NCBI GenBank assembly: GCA_022316685.1
Contig: JAKJHU010000847.1
Location: forward strand, 49,799-113,798
Direction of reading: 5' to 3'
DNA from: Progne subis subis
Lineage: Eukaryota; Chordata; Aves; Passeriformes; Hirundinidae
DNA length: 64,000 nucleotides
Part shown: in pieces, positions 33,728-43,894 of the stretch
How the letters are laid out: the number at the start of each line of letters is the position of its first letter
Numbering within the stretch: the first letter of the stretch is position 1
Notes under the pieces: model-generated
The model's input: only the letters and a program-made list of their open reading frames with translations
The model's database searches: none
What the model was told of the DNA's origin: nothing
Position numbers and translations under genes: made by a program

Positions 33728-34371
33728 TGTTGAGGGAAGCTGCCTGCCGGAGCTTAAATTCCCCGCATTCAGGTGTTTTTAGAGTCTTTTTTGGCCTCTG
33801 CAATGCTCTGTGGCAAACGCAGGAAAAGATGGAGTCTTCAAGGTTACATGCTTCGTGTTTATTAGTTCTTATCTTACAATTTTCTCAGTGTCCTGCAAGA
33901 TGTTTGCCGCGGCTCGGACATCTGGTGACTCCCCCCATCCCAGGGTTGTCCTTATCTTTTATACTAATTGCTACGTATTTGCTATTTACTATTTATTACT
34001 AATGTCTATCACTATTACTAAAAAGGTCATCTTTACTTTGATCCAATCCTCACAAACTACTTTGTGCCAACGTCACTGCAGAAATGGAGTGAGGGAAGAA
34101 GAAGAAGGAGACAACGCCTCAAATTCTCCATGTTGTCCCCATTCACTTCAATGCCAAAAATTCAAACCCACTGTTTTTTCACCCTGTGATATACTAAACT
34201 ACAATCTTTCACACTCTTGTGGCCTGCAATGCTTCCTGCAGTGCAAGAAGCCTCTCCCATGGACTGAAATCAAATCCAGTGTCTCTCTGAGCTCTGGGCT
34301 GTGGTCCCAGACCCCTCTGCCCAGGTCTCTGACCCTCTAGGGCAACCAAAGGGATGCCCTGGACTCCAACA
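33728..34371 (-). repeat. ERV-C 3' LTR
   Basis: On the minus strand it starts TGTTGGAGTCCAGGG and ends CAACA. It is closely similar over its whole length to 36801-37451 and to the complement of 59093-59744. Confidence 0.9.
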
Positions 34372-34383
34372 TCTCCCCCTCCT
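34372..34383 (-). promoter_or_regulatory. ERV-C polypurine tract
   Basis: The minus strand reads AGGAGGGGGAGA directly before TGTTGGAG of the 3' LTR. Confidence 0.8.
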
Positions 34384-34575
34384 GTTTGAACCAAGAACAC
34401 CTCCTTGGCCTTTCTGTCCATGGTTTGCCATATACATGGAAACAAACAGGGCAAAATCATGAGAAGGATTACAAGCCCTACTAAAATATATATAACTATC
34501 TTCAAAATTTCTTTCCACAATGGTGAAAGGCCAAACAAACTGAACAAACCATCCATCCATGACCCAATCAAAATA
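34384..34575 (-). pseudogene. ERV-C env fragment: C-terminal end of TM
   Basis: The minus-strand frame starting at 34571 reads WMDGLFSLFG, then a membrane anchor (ILKIVIYILVGLVILLMILP) and a short basic tail; it then runs through the purine tract into the LTR. The arrangement matches the last part of an alpha/gamma-type Env TM. Everything upstream in env is deleted, and the fragment is out of frame with the pol piece before it. Confidence 0.75.
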
Positions 34576-34577
34576 TT

Positions 34578-34835
34578 CTTTTTTCAAAGGCAGGTAAATT
34601 GTTGTAAAATCTTTGCCTGCCATTGTTTGCAGCCTGGTCCTAGTTTTGATGATGATCTGAGCTATCATTTCCAGACTTGTGAGGATCATCCTCGGAAACC
34701 TGTAAGATAAAAAATTCCACTCTAAAATCAACAATGGGTCTTTTTGTGATGAAGCCCACTGAAAAATCCACCCACACAACGGTATTTTTTCTCCCAACAC
34801 TGCAAGAAAGAATGGCAATGATGTTACAAAACAAT
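34578..34835 (-). pseudogene. ERV-C pol fragment: RT connection to RNase H
   Basis: In the 464-codon minus-strand frame, residues about 277-362 (IPLCGWIFQWASSQKDPLL..., ...DFTTIYLPL) align by eye with the ERV-B pol stretch near 28535-28745, which reads HLHGLIFQWIKGQRDSLL and DFTCIHLPV. The RT palm, protease, RNase H core and integrase are absent. The fragment is fused in frame to the preceding Gag segment. Confidence 0.75.
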
Positions 34836-36410
34836 CCCCTTTCAAGAGATTCATCAGATCCCTGACAACTTCACGATCCAAACTCTCCCATCTCAGGTTT
34901 ACATTCTGTGTACCATAAGTCACTGGCATACCCATGCCCTTTGCACCCATTGAACATTTCTTTATGTCTGTCCAGTCTGTTGGACAGAATTCTGGCTTGG
35001 CAGAAGCCTGTGCGGTATCTGCCTCTGAATTTGTCTCCTTTGTTTGTGGCTTTGCTGCTGCACCATCCTCTCCAGGATGTTTTGGAAGCTGCACATCATG
35101 TGGTCCTGTTTCTTTTTCTTTCTCCTGCTGAACAGGAACCAGAGTTTGCTGAGCATCTTCAAATTTTTCTGCAGCTTTTTTCCTTGGAAATACCTGTAAA
35201 ATCTGAGATATTTTTGGACGCGCCCCTGTCCGCAACATCTCGGCAGCTGTTTCTGAATCTCTGCACGCATTTGTCTCAGGAACTGGCAAACTGCCCCGCG
35301 GCATCAGCCGCCTGGGGGTGGTACCTTCACGGCTCTCTCCGCCTCGGCCACGCCCCATCCCTGCCTGCTCTGTCTCTGCTTGTCCTGCCCTTGCCCGCTC
35401 CAGCCTGGCGGTCTCCGGCGGGATACCCTGCCCCCTCTCACGCCCAGGACTCGTCCCGTCCCTTTTGTCATTTGAATCTGCCCCCCTCTCAACAAAACTG
35501 CGCCTTTGGCCTTCCCCTGCCTCTGCCGCTCCTGCGTTTGAACATGCCGCATAGCTTTCTGGGTCTTGTAGTTCTCGACTCAGTACTTCCGGTTTTTGCA
35601 TCCCTCTCTCGGCGTGCCGCGACGCGAATATGTTTTGAGCTATGTGTCCCTTAGCTTGCGTCATCAGCGTGTGCGAAGTCGCCTGCTTGGTTCTCGGGTC
35701 TCCCCCTGCTCCAGCTCCGTTGTTCGCTGTCTCACCCCCCTGCGCTGCGCAAATTGACTTCCCCTGTGGTCCGGCTCTATCCCGCCCGACGCGTCCTCCA
35801 ACCGCGCACCCCCGCGCCCCGACGCGCTCTGACGAGATGGGTTAGGACCAGCTTCCCGCGCCCGCCGCTTCCCCGGCGTCTCGCCCGCTCTGCTTTCCCC
35901 CTCCGCACTCCATTCCTCCACGGAGAGGGAAAGGAACGGCGAAATGATGTCCCGCGGTAACTTTGGGGGGTTAAAGGGAGTCCTCCCCCCCGTCTCTCGG
36001 GAAGAATGTGGGGTGAGCTCTGGAACTGCCTGAAACAAGAGCATGTCCAATTTCCCCTGTTCTTTTGGGTGAATTAAAAGCTTCTTTTTCCCTGGAATTA
36101 ATTTTGGGGTTTCTGACGAGCTTCCTGACGAATCTTGAAATGCATGAGAGTTCCCCCCTCCTCCATCCCCTGGAGGAGCTATTGACCTTGAAGATAGCAT
36201 TCCTCTGTCTCCTGGCACAACCTGCCCCACAGATAAAGCTCTGCTATCTTGCTTTTTGCTGCACGTTGGCAGCTTTTCAATCCCGGGATTTTCACTGCTA
36301 TTTTCTGTTATAACTTCTAATTTAATTCTCCCCACTGTGGGTACAAACCTCACAGCTATCCTGTCTTTTTTCTGTCTAGAAATCTTTTCTTGTGAAATGT
36401 TTGATCCCAT
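34836..36410 (-). pseudogene. ERV-C gag: matrix, long linker and capsid start
   Basis: The ATG at 36410 begins MGSNISQEK, a myristoylation-type matrix start. This frame is open to a stop at 35664-35666. The neighbouring frame continues from 35664 through a charged, proline- and glutamine-rich linker to a capsid-like start (PVTYGTQNVNLRWESLD, residues about 247-263 of that frame). The change of frame near 35664 implies a one- or two-base indel. Capsid breaks off after about 30 residues at the junction with the pol fragment. Nucleocapsid is absent. The coding part is markedly GC-rich between 35300 and 35960. Confidence 0.7.
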
Positions 36411-36670
36411 GGTGTGTGTTCTAAATCTCACTGTCTTACCAAAAGCCGAAAGGCTTGCTGCAGCTGTGTCCAGTCCGCCTCAGGGTCTGTCCTGATCACT
36501 GCCCACAGATCTCAGGGTGACAGGTTCCAGGGCCCCTTGGAAAACCGTCATTGTCTGGGACGAACCGAAAATGAGGTGTTCTTCTTCTTGGCCAGATAGG
36601 TTGTTTTTTCTCCGGAGTTGTCTTTGGTTTGGCTTCGATCTCCTGAGAGCTTTGATGTTGCTGCAGAGGT
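36411..36670 (-). other. ERV-C 5' leader
   Basis: Non-coding sequence between the primer-site array and the Gag ATG. No motif was fixed here. Confidence 0.5.
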
Positions 36671-36799
36671 TTTGTTTTTCTCGTTCAGGGATGCCAGATG
36701 TCGCACATCCAGAGACGTCTGTGGCTGCCTGACCAGAGACGCCAGGTGTTTCTGCGCACTCAGAGATGGCAGTGGTTTCTGCCCGACCAGGGATGCCAG
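36671..36799 (-). repeat. Tandem array of five primer-binding-site-like units
   Basis: Five consecutive units of 24-28 bases end at 36698, 36721, 36745, 36772 and 36799. Each follows the plan pyrimidine-rich start, (G)CCYGAC or CACT-like middle, then CAGRGAYGNCAG-like end. On the element's strand each begins TGGCATCCCTGG or TGGCGTCTCTGG, matching the complement of the tRNA-Asn 3' end. The unit touching the LTR at 36801 is the normal primer site position. Confidence 0.75.
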
Positions 36800-36800
36800 T

Positions 36801-37451
36801 TGTTGCAGGGCAGCTTGCTGGAGCTTAAATTCCCCGGCATTCAGGTGGTTTTAGAGTCTTTTTTGCCCTCTGCAAAGCTCTGTGCCAAACGCAGGAAAGG
36901 ACGGAGTCTTCAAGGTTACATGCTTCGTGTTTATTAGTTCTTATCTTACAATTTTCTCAGTGTCCTGCAAGATGTTTGCCGTGGCTCGGACATCTGGTGA
37001 CTTCCCCCGTCCCAGGGTTGTCCTTATCTTTTATACTAATTGCTACATATTCGATATTTACTATTTATTACCAATGTCTATCACTATTATTAAAAAGGTC
37101 ATCTTTACTTTGATCCAATCCTCACAAACTACTTTGTGCCAACGTCACTACAGAAATGGGGTGAGGGAAGAAGAAAGAAGGAGAAGGAGACAATGCCCTA
37201 AATTCTCCGTCTTTTCCCCATTCACTTCAATACAAGAAATCCAAAGCCATTGTTTTTCTCACCCTGTGATATACTAAACTACAATCTTTCACACTCTTGT
37301 GGCCTGCAATGCTTGCTGCAGTGCAAGAAGCCTCTCCCATGGACTGAAATCAAATCCAGTGTCTCTCTGAGCTCTGGGCAGCGGTCCCAGACCCCCCTGC
37401 CCAGGTCTCTGACCCTCCAGGGCAACCAAAGGAATGCCCTGGACTCCAACA
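36801..37451 (-). repeat. ERV-C 5' LTR
   Basis: 651 bp, minus strand TGTTGGAGTCC ... CAACA. It pairs with 33728-34371. Confidence 0.9.
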
Positions 37452-39040
37452 ATTAAGATCATGGTGCTTTCTTGTACACAATGTCCAGTTCAGACCAAGA
37501 ACACGCTGTTCTTAGATCTGAGATCGTGGCTGTTCCTACACCATTTGTTCCACACTGCATGACTAAAGAAAATCTATCCTTTTCCTTTCTAAGTTTAAGC
37601 TACAGCTCAGTGCAAATATGTGTTAAAAGAGAATGAATCATCCCCCTTTTATTTTTTGGTCACTAGTGAATACTACCCTGAAGGATACAGAACAACTCAA
37701 AAATGTTGTGCATACAATGAAGAAAGCACAATACAAAACTCCCTCTGGATGACGAGGTTAGAAAACCTGTTCTAATCTGTGTCACTGATTCTCACAGCAT
37801 CTCCTTAAACTGACAATAAATTAAGCTGATTTCCCCAATGCTGAGGCAGTTTTGCAAAGAAGCAGCAGGATGTCAAGATGCTAAATAAGAATCCGGCATT
37901 ACCTGTAATGTTCACTGCTGCAATATGTATCAGTACACAGCAAGGCAGACTGGGGTTAATCACAGTGATTCCTCCCCTCCCCTCTGCTCATGTACATCCC
38001 ATTGTCTCCTCTGCAGAAGTCGCAGGCTATGAAAACAAGGCAAGGTTGCTCCCTATTTTTCTTCTCCTACAGGACTTGGTAGACACCATGCTTTTTCAAA
38101 GGACTGCATGTGCCTCTCCCCAGCTTGCTTCTTGCTCATTCTACAAAAGCAGAGAGCTGCAGGAGTTTCAGGCATGTGAGTGCCTGATCTCTCTTTCCCT
38201 CTGAAGGCTCTGCCTCCCAAGCCCTGCTTCCCTGCTGTGCTTTGGCATGAGAGCCATTCAAGCCCGAAACACAAGGGCAGTGGACTTCAACTGCCAAGCC
38301 TCTCTTTGCAGTGGCATTGCTTTTACCCTGCAGCCTCCATGGGCAAGGGCTCTGTGGGAGCAGGGGCCATCACATCCTGACCTGGACACAGAGCCAGGAA
38401 AAGGAGCAGATCCTGCTGCCTTCTGCTCCTGCTGATCCTGGCAGCAACTCCCCTGCCAGTTCCTCCAGGGAACTGCACACCAAGGGCCTCCATCATTGCA
38501 ATGGCTCTGAGAACTTGTTGCTTCCCAGTTCTCCACCATCCCTCTGGATTCTGGAACATCTCAGCACAAGTGTCCATGGCCCTTCCTTCATCCCCAGCCT
38601 GCAGCAGTCACGGTCACTGTTGCCTCCCCCTTGCTGCAGCTCATTTGCCAAAGTGCTGCCAAAGGCAGAGGAGCTGGCTCAGGATCCCTGTTGGCTTCTG
38701 GGCTCCAGGATGACCTTCAGAGGGACCCTTGGAGCGCTTCCCAAAGAGCTGCCTGTGGCATGGGGGCTGGATTTGTCCTCCCTGGGTGGCTCTGGTTGGA
38801 GTTCTACGCTCCATGGAGGCCCAAAATTTTCTCAACAGGCTTTTGCAGTGAGTTCTTAGCCAACGTGTGGCTCTGCTCCCATCCCAAATCTGTGCTTCCC
38901 GGGCCCAGCCTGAGTGCAAGTGGATGATGTGCTGGGCATGGACGGAGAATTCCATGGACAAAATCCTTCCCCATCATCGCATTTACAACTGCTCATTGCT
39001 CTGCTTAGCACAAATCTGCACTTGTTTTAGTGGAAACATT
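37452..39040. other. Non-coding DNA, moderately GC-rich in its right half
   Basis: Long open frames near 38311-38927 exist on several frames at once and show no domain, so they reflect base composition. No exon set was found. Confidence 0.4.
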
Positions 39041-39790
39041 GAATAGATTGCAGATCCTTACATCTGCAATACTAATGTACAAATACACTAAAACCAACGT
39101 AAGTTTAAAAATGAAATTTATTTTAAATTGTTGCACCTGCACAGCCAGTATAGAAACATAGAAATATCAATTAAAGCTTATAAAACTAGTTTATTGTTAC
39201 AACTGTGTTGTGTAAATTGATACAGATATAAACTTGTCAAAAAAATGGATTTCTTGCAACCCTCTACAACCACTCACTATACATTACTATACACTCACTA
39301 CACATACAAATATCCATTGAAGTTTTAATATATTTAATTCATTGCATATTACTCCAAATGGACAGCTCATATACAAATACAAAAATATCAGCATCCCTCT
39401 CGAAAGAATCCCAGACCTAGTACAAAAGAAATAGAATTCTAAAACCATAAGACTCAAGACATATTGAAATCTTTGTAAATACATAACCATACAATATAGA
39501 GATGTAGAGCTAGAATTCCTATTTCATAGGACATAAAGCAAGACATATATAAATACACATATCACAAACCTATCTATACATACATAAATATCAATGTACG
39601 TGTATAAGAATCCTTACAATCCCCCATCATCACAACAATACAGATAGAGAACTGAACAAGTATATCCATATAAATACAGATGGAAACACATCAATATGCA
39701 TACATCATTATGACAATATACAAACATATATACCTGTACAAACACCAGTCTACACAGGTAAATAACCATCAACTTTTAACTCTCTCAGTC
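39041..39790. repeat. AT-rich ATAYA-type simple sequence
   Basis: The stretch is dominated by imperfect 'acatacaaatat' / 'atatacaaacat' words, a degenerate low-complexity region with no gene. Confidence 0.5.
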
Positions 39791-40953
39791 CAGCTGTAAA
39801 CATGTCTAACTACAACTCCATCAGCAGGGATTGCAGCTGCCCAAAATCCCAGGCTCTCCCTCGGTCTATTCCTTCCCAGCAGAGCAGCTCTCCTGGACAG
39901 GGACAGCAGATGGGACATCTGGGAAGCAAAGGGAACAGAGAGTCAGGATTGGGACGGTTCCTTTGGCAGCACCTGCCCTTCAGTCAGGGAAAGGAAAATC
40001 TCAGCATCTCCCCAGGTGGGTTGGAAAGAACAAGCAGCCGAGCGGGCCGGGCTGTGGTGAGCGCAGCCGCGGCGGGACTGTCCCGCAGGCGCCGGCAGCC
40101 CGGCACGGCCGGCACAGCTCCCGGGCCCTGCCGGCACAGCTGCCTTGGCCAAGGACAGCCCCTGTGCCGGCCGGGGCAGCTGCACTGAGCAGCCCCAGCA
40201 CGGGCAGGGCCCGCTCCTGCCCAGCCGGGCACTGCCCAGGGCCAAAGCCCACGGCCCCCTCACCCCCAGCCTGCCTCACCGGCCCTGTGGCCTCACCCGG
40301 GCTCTGGGCTGGCAGCAGCAGCTCCCTGTTCTCTGCTGGGGCTGGCGGCCTTGAGCTTCACCCTGCTGGCTCCTGTCAGTCTCCGCCTGTCCTCAAGCTC
40401 TTCAGGGCAGCTGTGGCAAAGGTGGAGGCTCTGGAATTGGTTCCAAGGCCTGGCAGAGCTGCAGGCCCGGAGCCCTCTGTGCTCCCTGCTGGCCTCCTCC
40501 ATCCCCTCAGCTCCACCGTCCCCTCGGCAAAGCCCCGGCCCCCTTCAGTCTCTTCAGCCCCCACAGTCCTCTCATCCCATCAATCCCTTGTGACCCATCC
40601 CGTCCCCTTAGACCCACCGCCCCCCTCAGCCTGGGCCGCTTCCCTGTCACCTCAGTGCCACCATCACCCTCTGCTCCCCCACAGCCCTCAGTCCCCCCAG
40701 CAGCTCAAGGTCACCGTCCCTGCAGGTCACCGCCTCCTCAGCCCCCTCAGCCCCCTCAGTGTCACCGTCCTTCAGCAGCTCCTCAGGGGACAGGGCCTGG
40801 GGCCAGCGGCAGCTCCCAGCGCTCCAGGGACACCCGGAGCTGCAACAGCTGCTCCGGCCGGCCCGGCCACCAGCTGGGACCCAGCACAGGAACAGGGGAC
40901 AGAGGGGGCACAGGGGGAAAAACCAGAGGTGAAACAGGCAGCTGTGGGGGGAA
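39791..40953. other. GC-rich block with CCCCTCAG-type short repeats
   Basis: About 1.1 kb of high GC, with degenerate CCCCTCAG words at 40737-40760. A 376-codon frame crosses it (39831-40961), rich in Pro, Ser and Ala without any domain, and other frames are open in parallel. It could be a CpG-rich regulatory block, but no transcript evidence is visible. Confidence 0.4.
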
Positions 40954-42515
40954 TGTCATAGTTTTAATTTTAAACTAGGCAGAAACACTACTCAGTGTAG
41001 TGGTTTTACGTTTACTAAATTTTGGTCTTGGTACTTACTCTTTTTGTGAGAGAGAGACTAGGAGAAAAACAAAGCAGGCTCAACTTTAAAATTAACAAAT
41101 AGTTTATTAACTTACACTAAAAGAATAGAAAAACAGAAAGTTGGAAAAAAACTAAATGGAATGAAACTTTAAAAACTTTTCTCTCTCTTTACAAACTGTT
41201 CACTTTCTTACAAAACAACATAAAGGAGACAAAACTTGTAATTTTCAGTCAGTTTTACTATCTGATAATAGTCTTTTATCAATTCATTAGGGGAAGAGTA
41301 TCCTTTTGAGTCATGGATCCCACTGACAACTTAGAACAGTTCTCTTGTGGGTTTTAAACTGTCACAAAAACAACCGCCCGGAGAAAACTTGCCTTTGTGA
41401 CCCTCCCAGGAGCAGCTTTCCAAGCTGCTTATGGGTCATGGGTCTTAGACTTTTGCATATTGGGGTGTCACCTTTTAAAGATCAATAACTCTAAAGCAAA
41501 AGATTCTTCACTTCAAGTTACAGAGGTATCTTCTCACTTCTTCACTGGCGCAGGGGGCTTCTCATCTTTATCTCTGTTTAAGCATCTTATAGGATATTAC
41601 TTAGTTCATTACAAACACTTTTGCTTAAATCTACACACAAATTAAAACAATCATCTCCCCAAAGGCATATCTTTCCCATGATTTAAAGGAATGACTTAAA
41701 TATAGAGTTCATTTCCATGGCTCAAGTAAGAGTAGAACAACCAGCTCTTTAACCCTCTGTCTTAATAGTCTTTTTACTCTTGCTTTACTGACTTCATCCT
41801 GTTGTTCTTTATGTTCACTCTGTCTTTTCTTACTCTCTCAGAGAAGGGCTGAGCTCTGGAAGCTTCATGCTGCTAAGAAAGAGTTAAATTTACTTGGAGT
41901 CTTTGTTTTTCCCTCTGAGGCTCCTGGTGTTAGATGTTTCAAGGCCGAGCTGATGAAGGAGGAAGAACTCACAGAAACATCAGAGATCGGAGCACCCGAG
42001 CAGTCCGGAATCACAGAAACTAGGCAGGATCATAAATGCCTTCTCAGCCCACCCTTCGGTGTAAATCGGAGTGGCTTCAGCCCAAATAGCGTCCATAGCT
42101 CTTATCAGGGGCCTGGCAGAGATCTCTCCCTGCTCCAGAGAAATCTGAAGAAAGTAGCTGTTAAAATACAGCAACTTCCCCCTCCTCCTCCTTCCCCTGG
42201 GAGCCGATGGAATCCGGCCAGGCCTCAGGCCAGCTCCCCCCCAAAAAGAGGGGAGCAGCAGGCCCAGATCAATGTTACCTGTCTCTATCTGGCCAAAGGA
42301 AGAAGGAAAAGACCCCACCTACAGGAAATCAAGGAGTTTTATATAGTACTTCCCAAAGTCGCAACTAACAATTTCAGTGGTCAGAATAGATGTCAATATT
42401 CTAACTAACTCTCTGATAGGTCACTGTCTCTTCCAAAGCAATTACTAGGTCCTGACCTGGAGAATTATTTTACACTCTTTTATAACTAAAAACTAAACTG
42501 TACTAACCCATGACA
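40954..42515 (-). mobile_element. Solo LTR of an ERVL-like element (1.56 kb)
   Basis: The segment begins TGTCAT and ends ATGACA, a 6-bp inverted terminus of LTR type. The 5-bp sequence gggaa occurs directly before (40949-40953) and directly after (42516-42520), a perfect target duplication. There is no coding content. A minus-strand AATAAA near 41105-41112 suggests minus orientation. The length is large for an LTR, so an internal insertion or a non-autonomous LTR-bounded element is possible. Confidence 0.7.
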
Positions 42516-42603
42516 GGGAAAGAGGTAAAAAAGCAGCCTATGCCAATACAAACATCAGTCTATCCATCTGTGTGACTTCACAAGACAATGCAAAGCATTT
42601 GCT

Positions 42604-42650
42604 TTGTGATGTCAGGGCATGGTTGTCACATCCTTGTGCTGACATCACAA
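42604..42650. promoter_or_regulatory. Inverted repeat with TGATGTCA/TGACATCA sites upstream of the PAK-like gene
   Basis: TTGTGATGTCAG (42604-42615) and its exact complement CTGACATCACAA (42639-42650) lie 23 bases apart, about 170-220 bases before the first coding ATG. Each arm holds a CRE/ATF-like octamer TGATGTCA. A promoter or 5'-UTR role is inferred from position only. Confidence 0.4.
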
Positions 42651-42822
42651 GGTTGCCTTGGTGCACGGAAGGCCTCAGTGGTGTCAGAGCAGCTCTTGGG
42701 CTTGCTCAGTGCAGGAGCATCCTCCTGCTTGAGGCTTTTGTCAGCGGGCGGATGCACACTGACAGGAGCCTTGCTTGTTTCTTGTGTTAGAGCAGTCTGC
42801 AAACTTGCACAGCAGTGTCACA

Positions 42823-43894
42823 ATGATTAGGACACTCACTGCTGCAGTTTGCACTGCTTATGGTATTGGTTATTCCGGCTATTACCTGACTCACCTGGCA
42901 CGTAAGTAGAGGTTTTCCCTGGGTGGGGAAACCTAAGCTGGCTTTTGTAAGTCTTCCTGCTCTTTCTTAGTGACTGAGTTGATTTGGAAACAAAAAAACC
43001 CATTTTAATGCCACTTGGGTAAAGCTCCTGTCAACACGTCCAGCTAAAAATGGAGGGGTGGGGGGTTCTGTAGGCAGGGCTCTGCGGGCAGCACTTGCAA
43101 GGGAACCTGCAGGGGTGGCATTCCCTCCATGGGAGAATCTGTGGCAGCAGAGCCGGTCATTTCCTCCGTTTGCTGGGTCAAGCAGGACAACTTTGAAAAT
43201 GTGGACTGGGAGACCTTCTTGGAGGACCTTCTAAAAATGCTCTGGTTGTCTCCAGTTTTCTCAAAGAATCTGGTTCATTTTCCCTTGCCCACTGCAGGTC
43301 ACCTGAGACGTGTATTCAGAGGTGCCGATCCTGAGGTGAGTGAGAAAGGAACATTTGATGTTCCTGGTGTTCAAGGATTGTGGAGCAAGCTGTGAGCTTG
43401 ACCTATGGCAGTACAGTGTAGAGGGCCAGCTGAGTAGGCTGCAAGAAAATCCATTTCCATGCCTGCAGCAGCAAGAGCAAAGGCATCACTGGCTGTTTCC
43501 TAATTTTCCATTTCACAGCTTTAAAAGAACTAAAAGCCCCATTTTGCAGAGAGAACGTTGCCTCCTGATAAATAGCCAGGGGAATATGTAATTCAGAGCA
43601 ATTGGCAGTACCGTTGAATCAGCGCATTTGAATTTAGTCTGAGTGACTTAGAATCCCATTGCTCTCAAAGCTGATGATTTCTGCTTAGTAGAGCGTGTTG
43701 TAGAGCTGACTAAAAAGAAGATTCTAAATGATAGGTAGTGGCCTGTGTCTCACGCTACTGTCTGTCCCCAGAGCACAGAAGCAAGAGCAGACTCTCCTCT
43801 GGCTCCCTGTGCTCTTGGAGAAGAGGCCAAAGAGGAGCAAAATGACCACCAGCCTCCAGCTGTGGTCACACCACAGGTGGAACTTTCCAAGACA
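42823..43894 (+). CDS. PAK-like gene, exons 1-3 (N-terminal tail)
   Basis: Exon 1 starts at ATG 42823 and reads [20 protein letters not shown], a hydrophobic start that might act as a membrane or organelle signal. It ends in phase 1 at 42901 (gtaagt). Exon 2 (43298-43335) supplies [12 protein letters not shown]. Exon 3 (43772-43894) is acidic and proline-containing (STEARADSP...PQVELSKT). These exons resemble nothing in canonical PAKs that I know. A 5'-UTR exon may exist upstream, since GTGTTAG at 42784-42790 could be an acceptor. The start is therefore likely but not certain. Confidence 0.6.

Larger units (their letters stand above)
33646..37451 (-). mobile_element. ERV-C: heavily deleted class II-like provirus with primer-site arrays
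   Basis: Two closely similar LTRs (33728-34371 and 36801-37451) flank 2.4 kb that reads, on the minus strand, as a matrix-type Gag start, a short capsid start, an RT/RNase H connection segment and the C-terminal end of an Env TM, each joined at deletion points. A purine tract abuts the inner side of the left LTR, fixing it as the 3' LTR. Both LTRs are followed on the U5 side by tandem primer-site-like units, which is unexpected for a 3' LTR. No target duplication is seen at 33727/37452. The element cannot be autonomous. Confidence 0.85.

Noticed and set aside
38311..38859. 182-codon plus-strand frame
   Set aside because: It overlaps comparable frames on both strands and has no family resemblance.
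39831..40961. 376-codon plus-strand frame
   Set aside because: It lies in a GC-rich block where several frames are open at once, is low-complexity Pro/Ser/Ala, and shows no domain or splice context.
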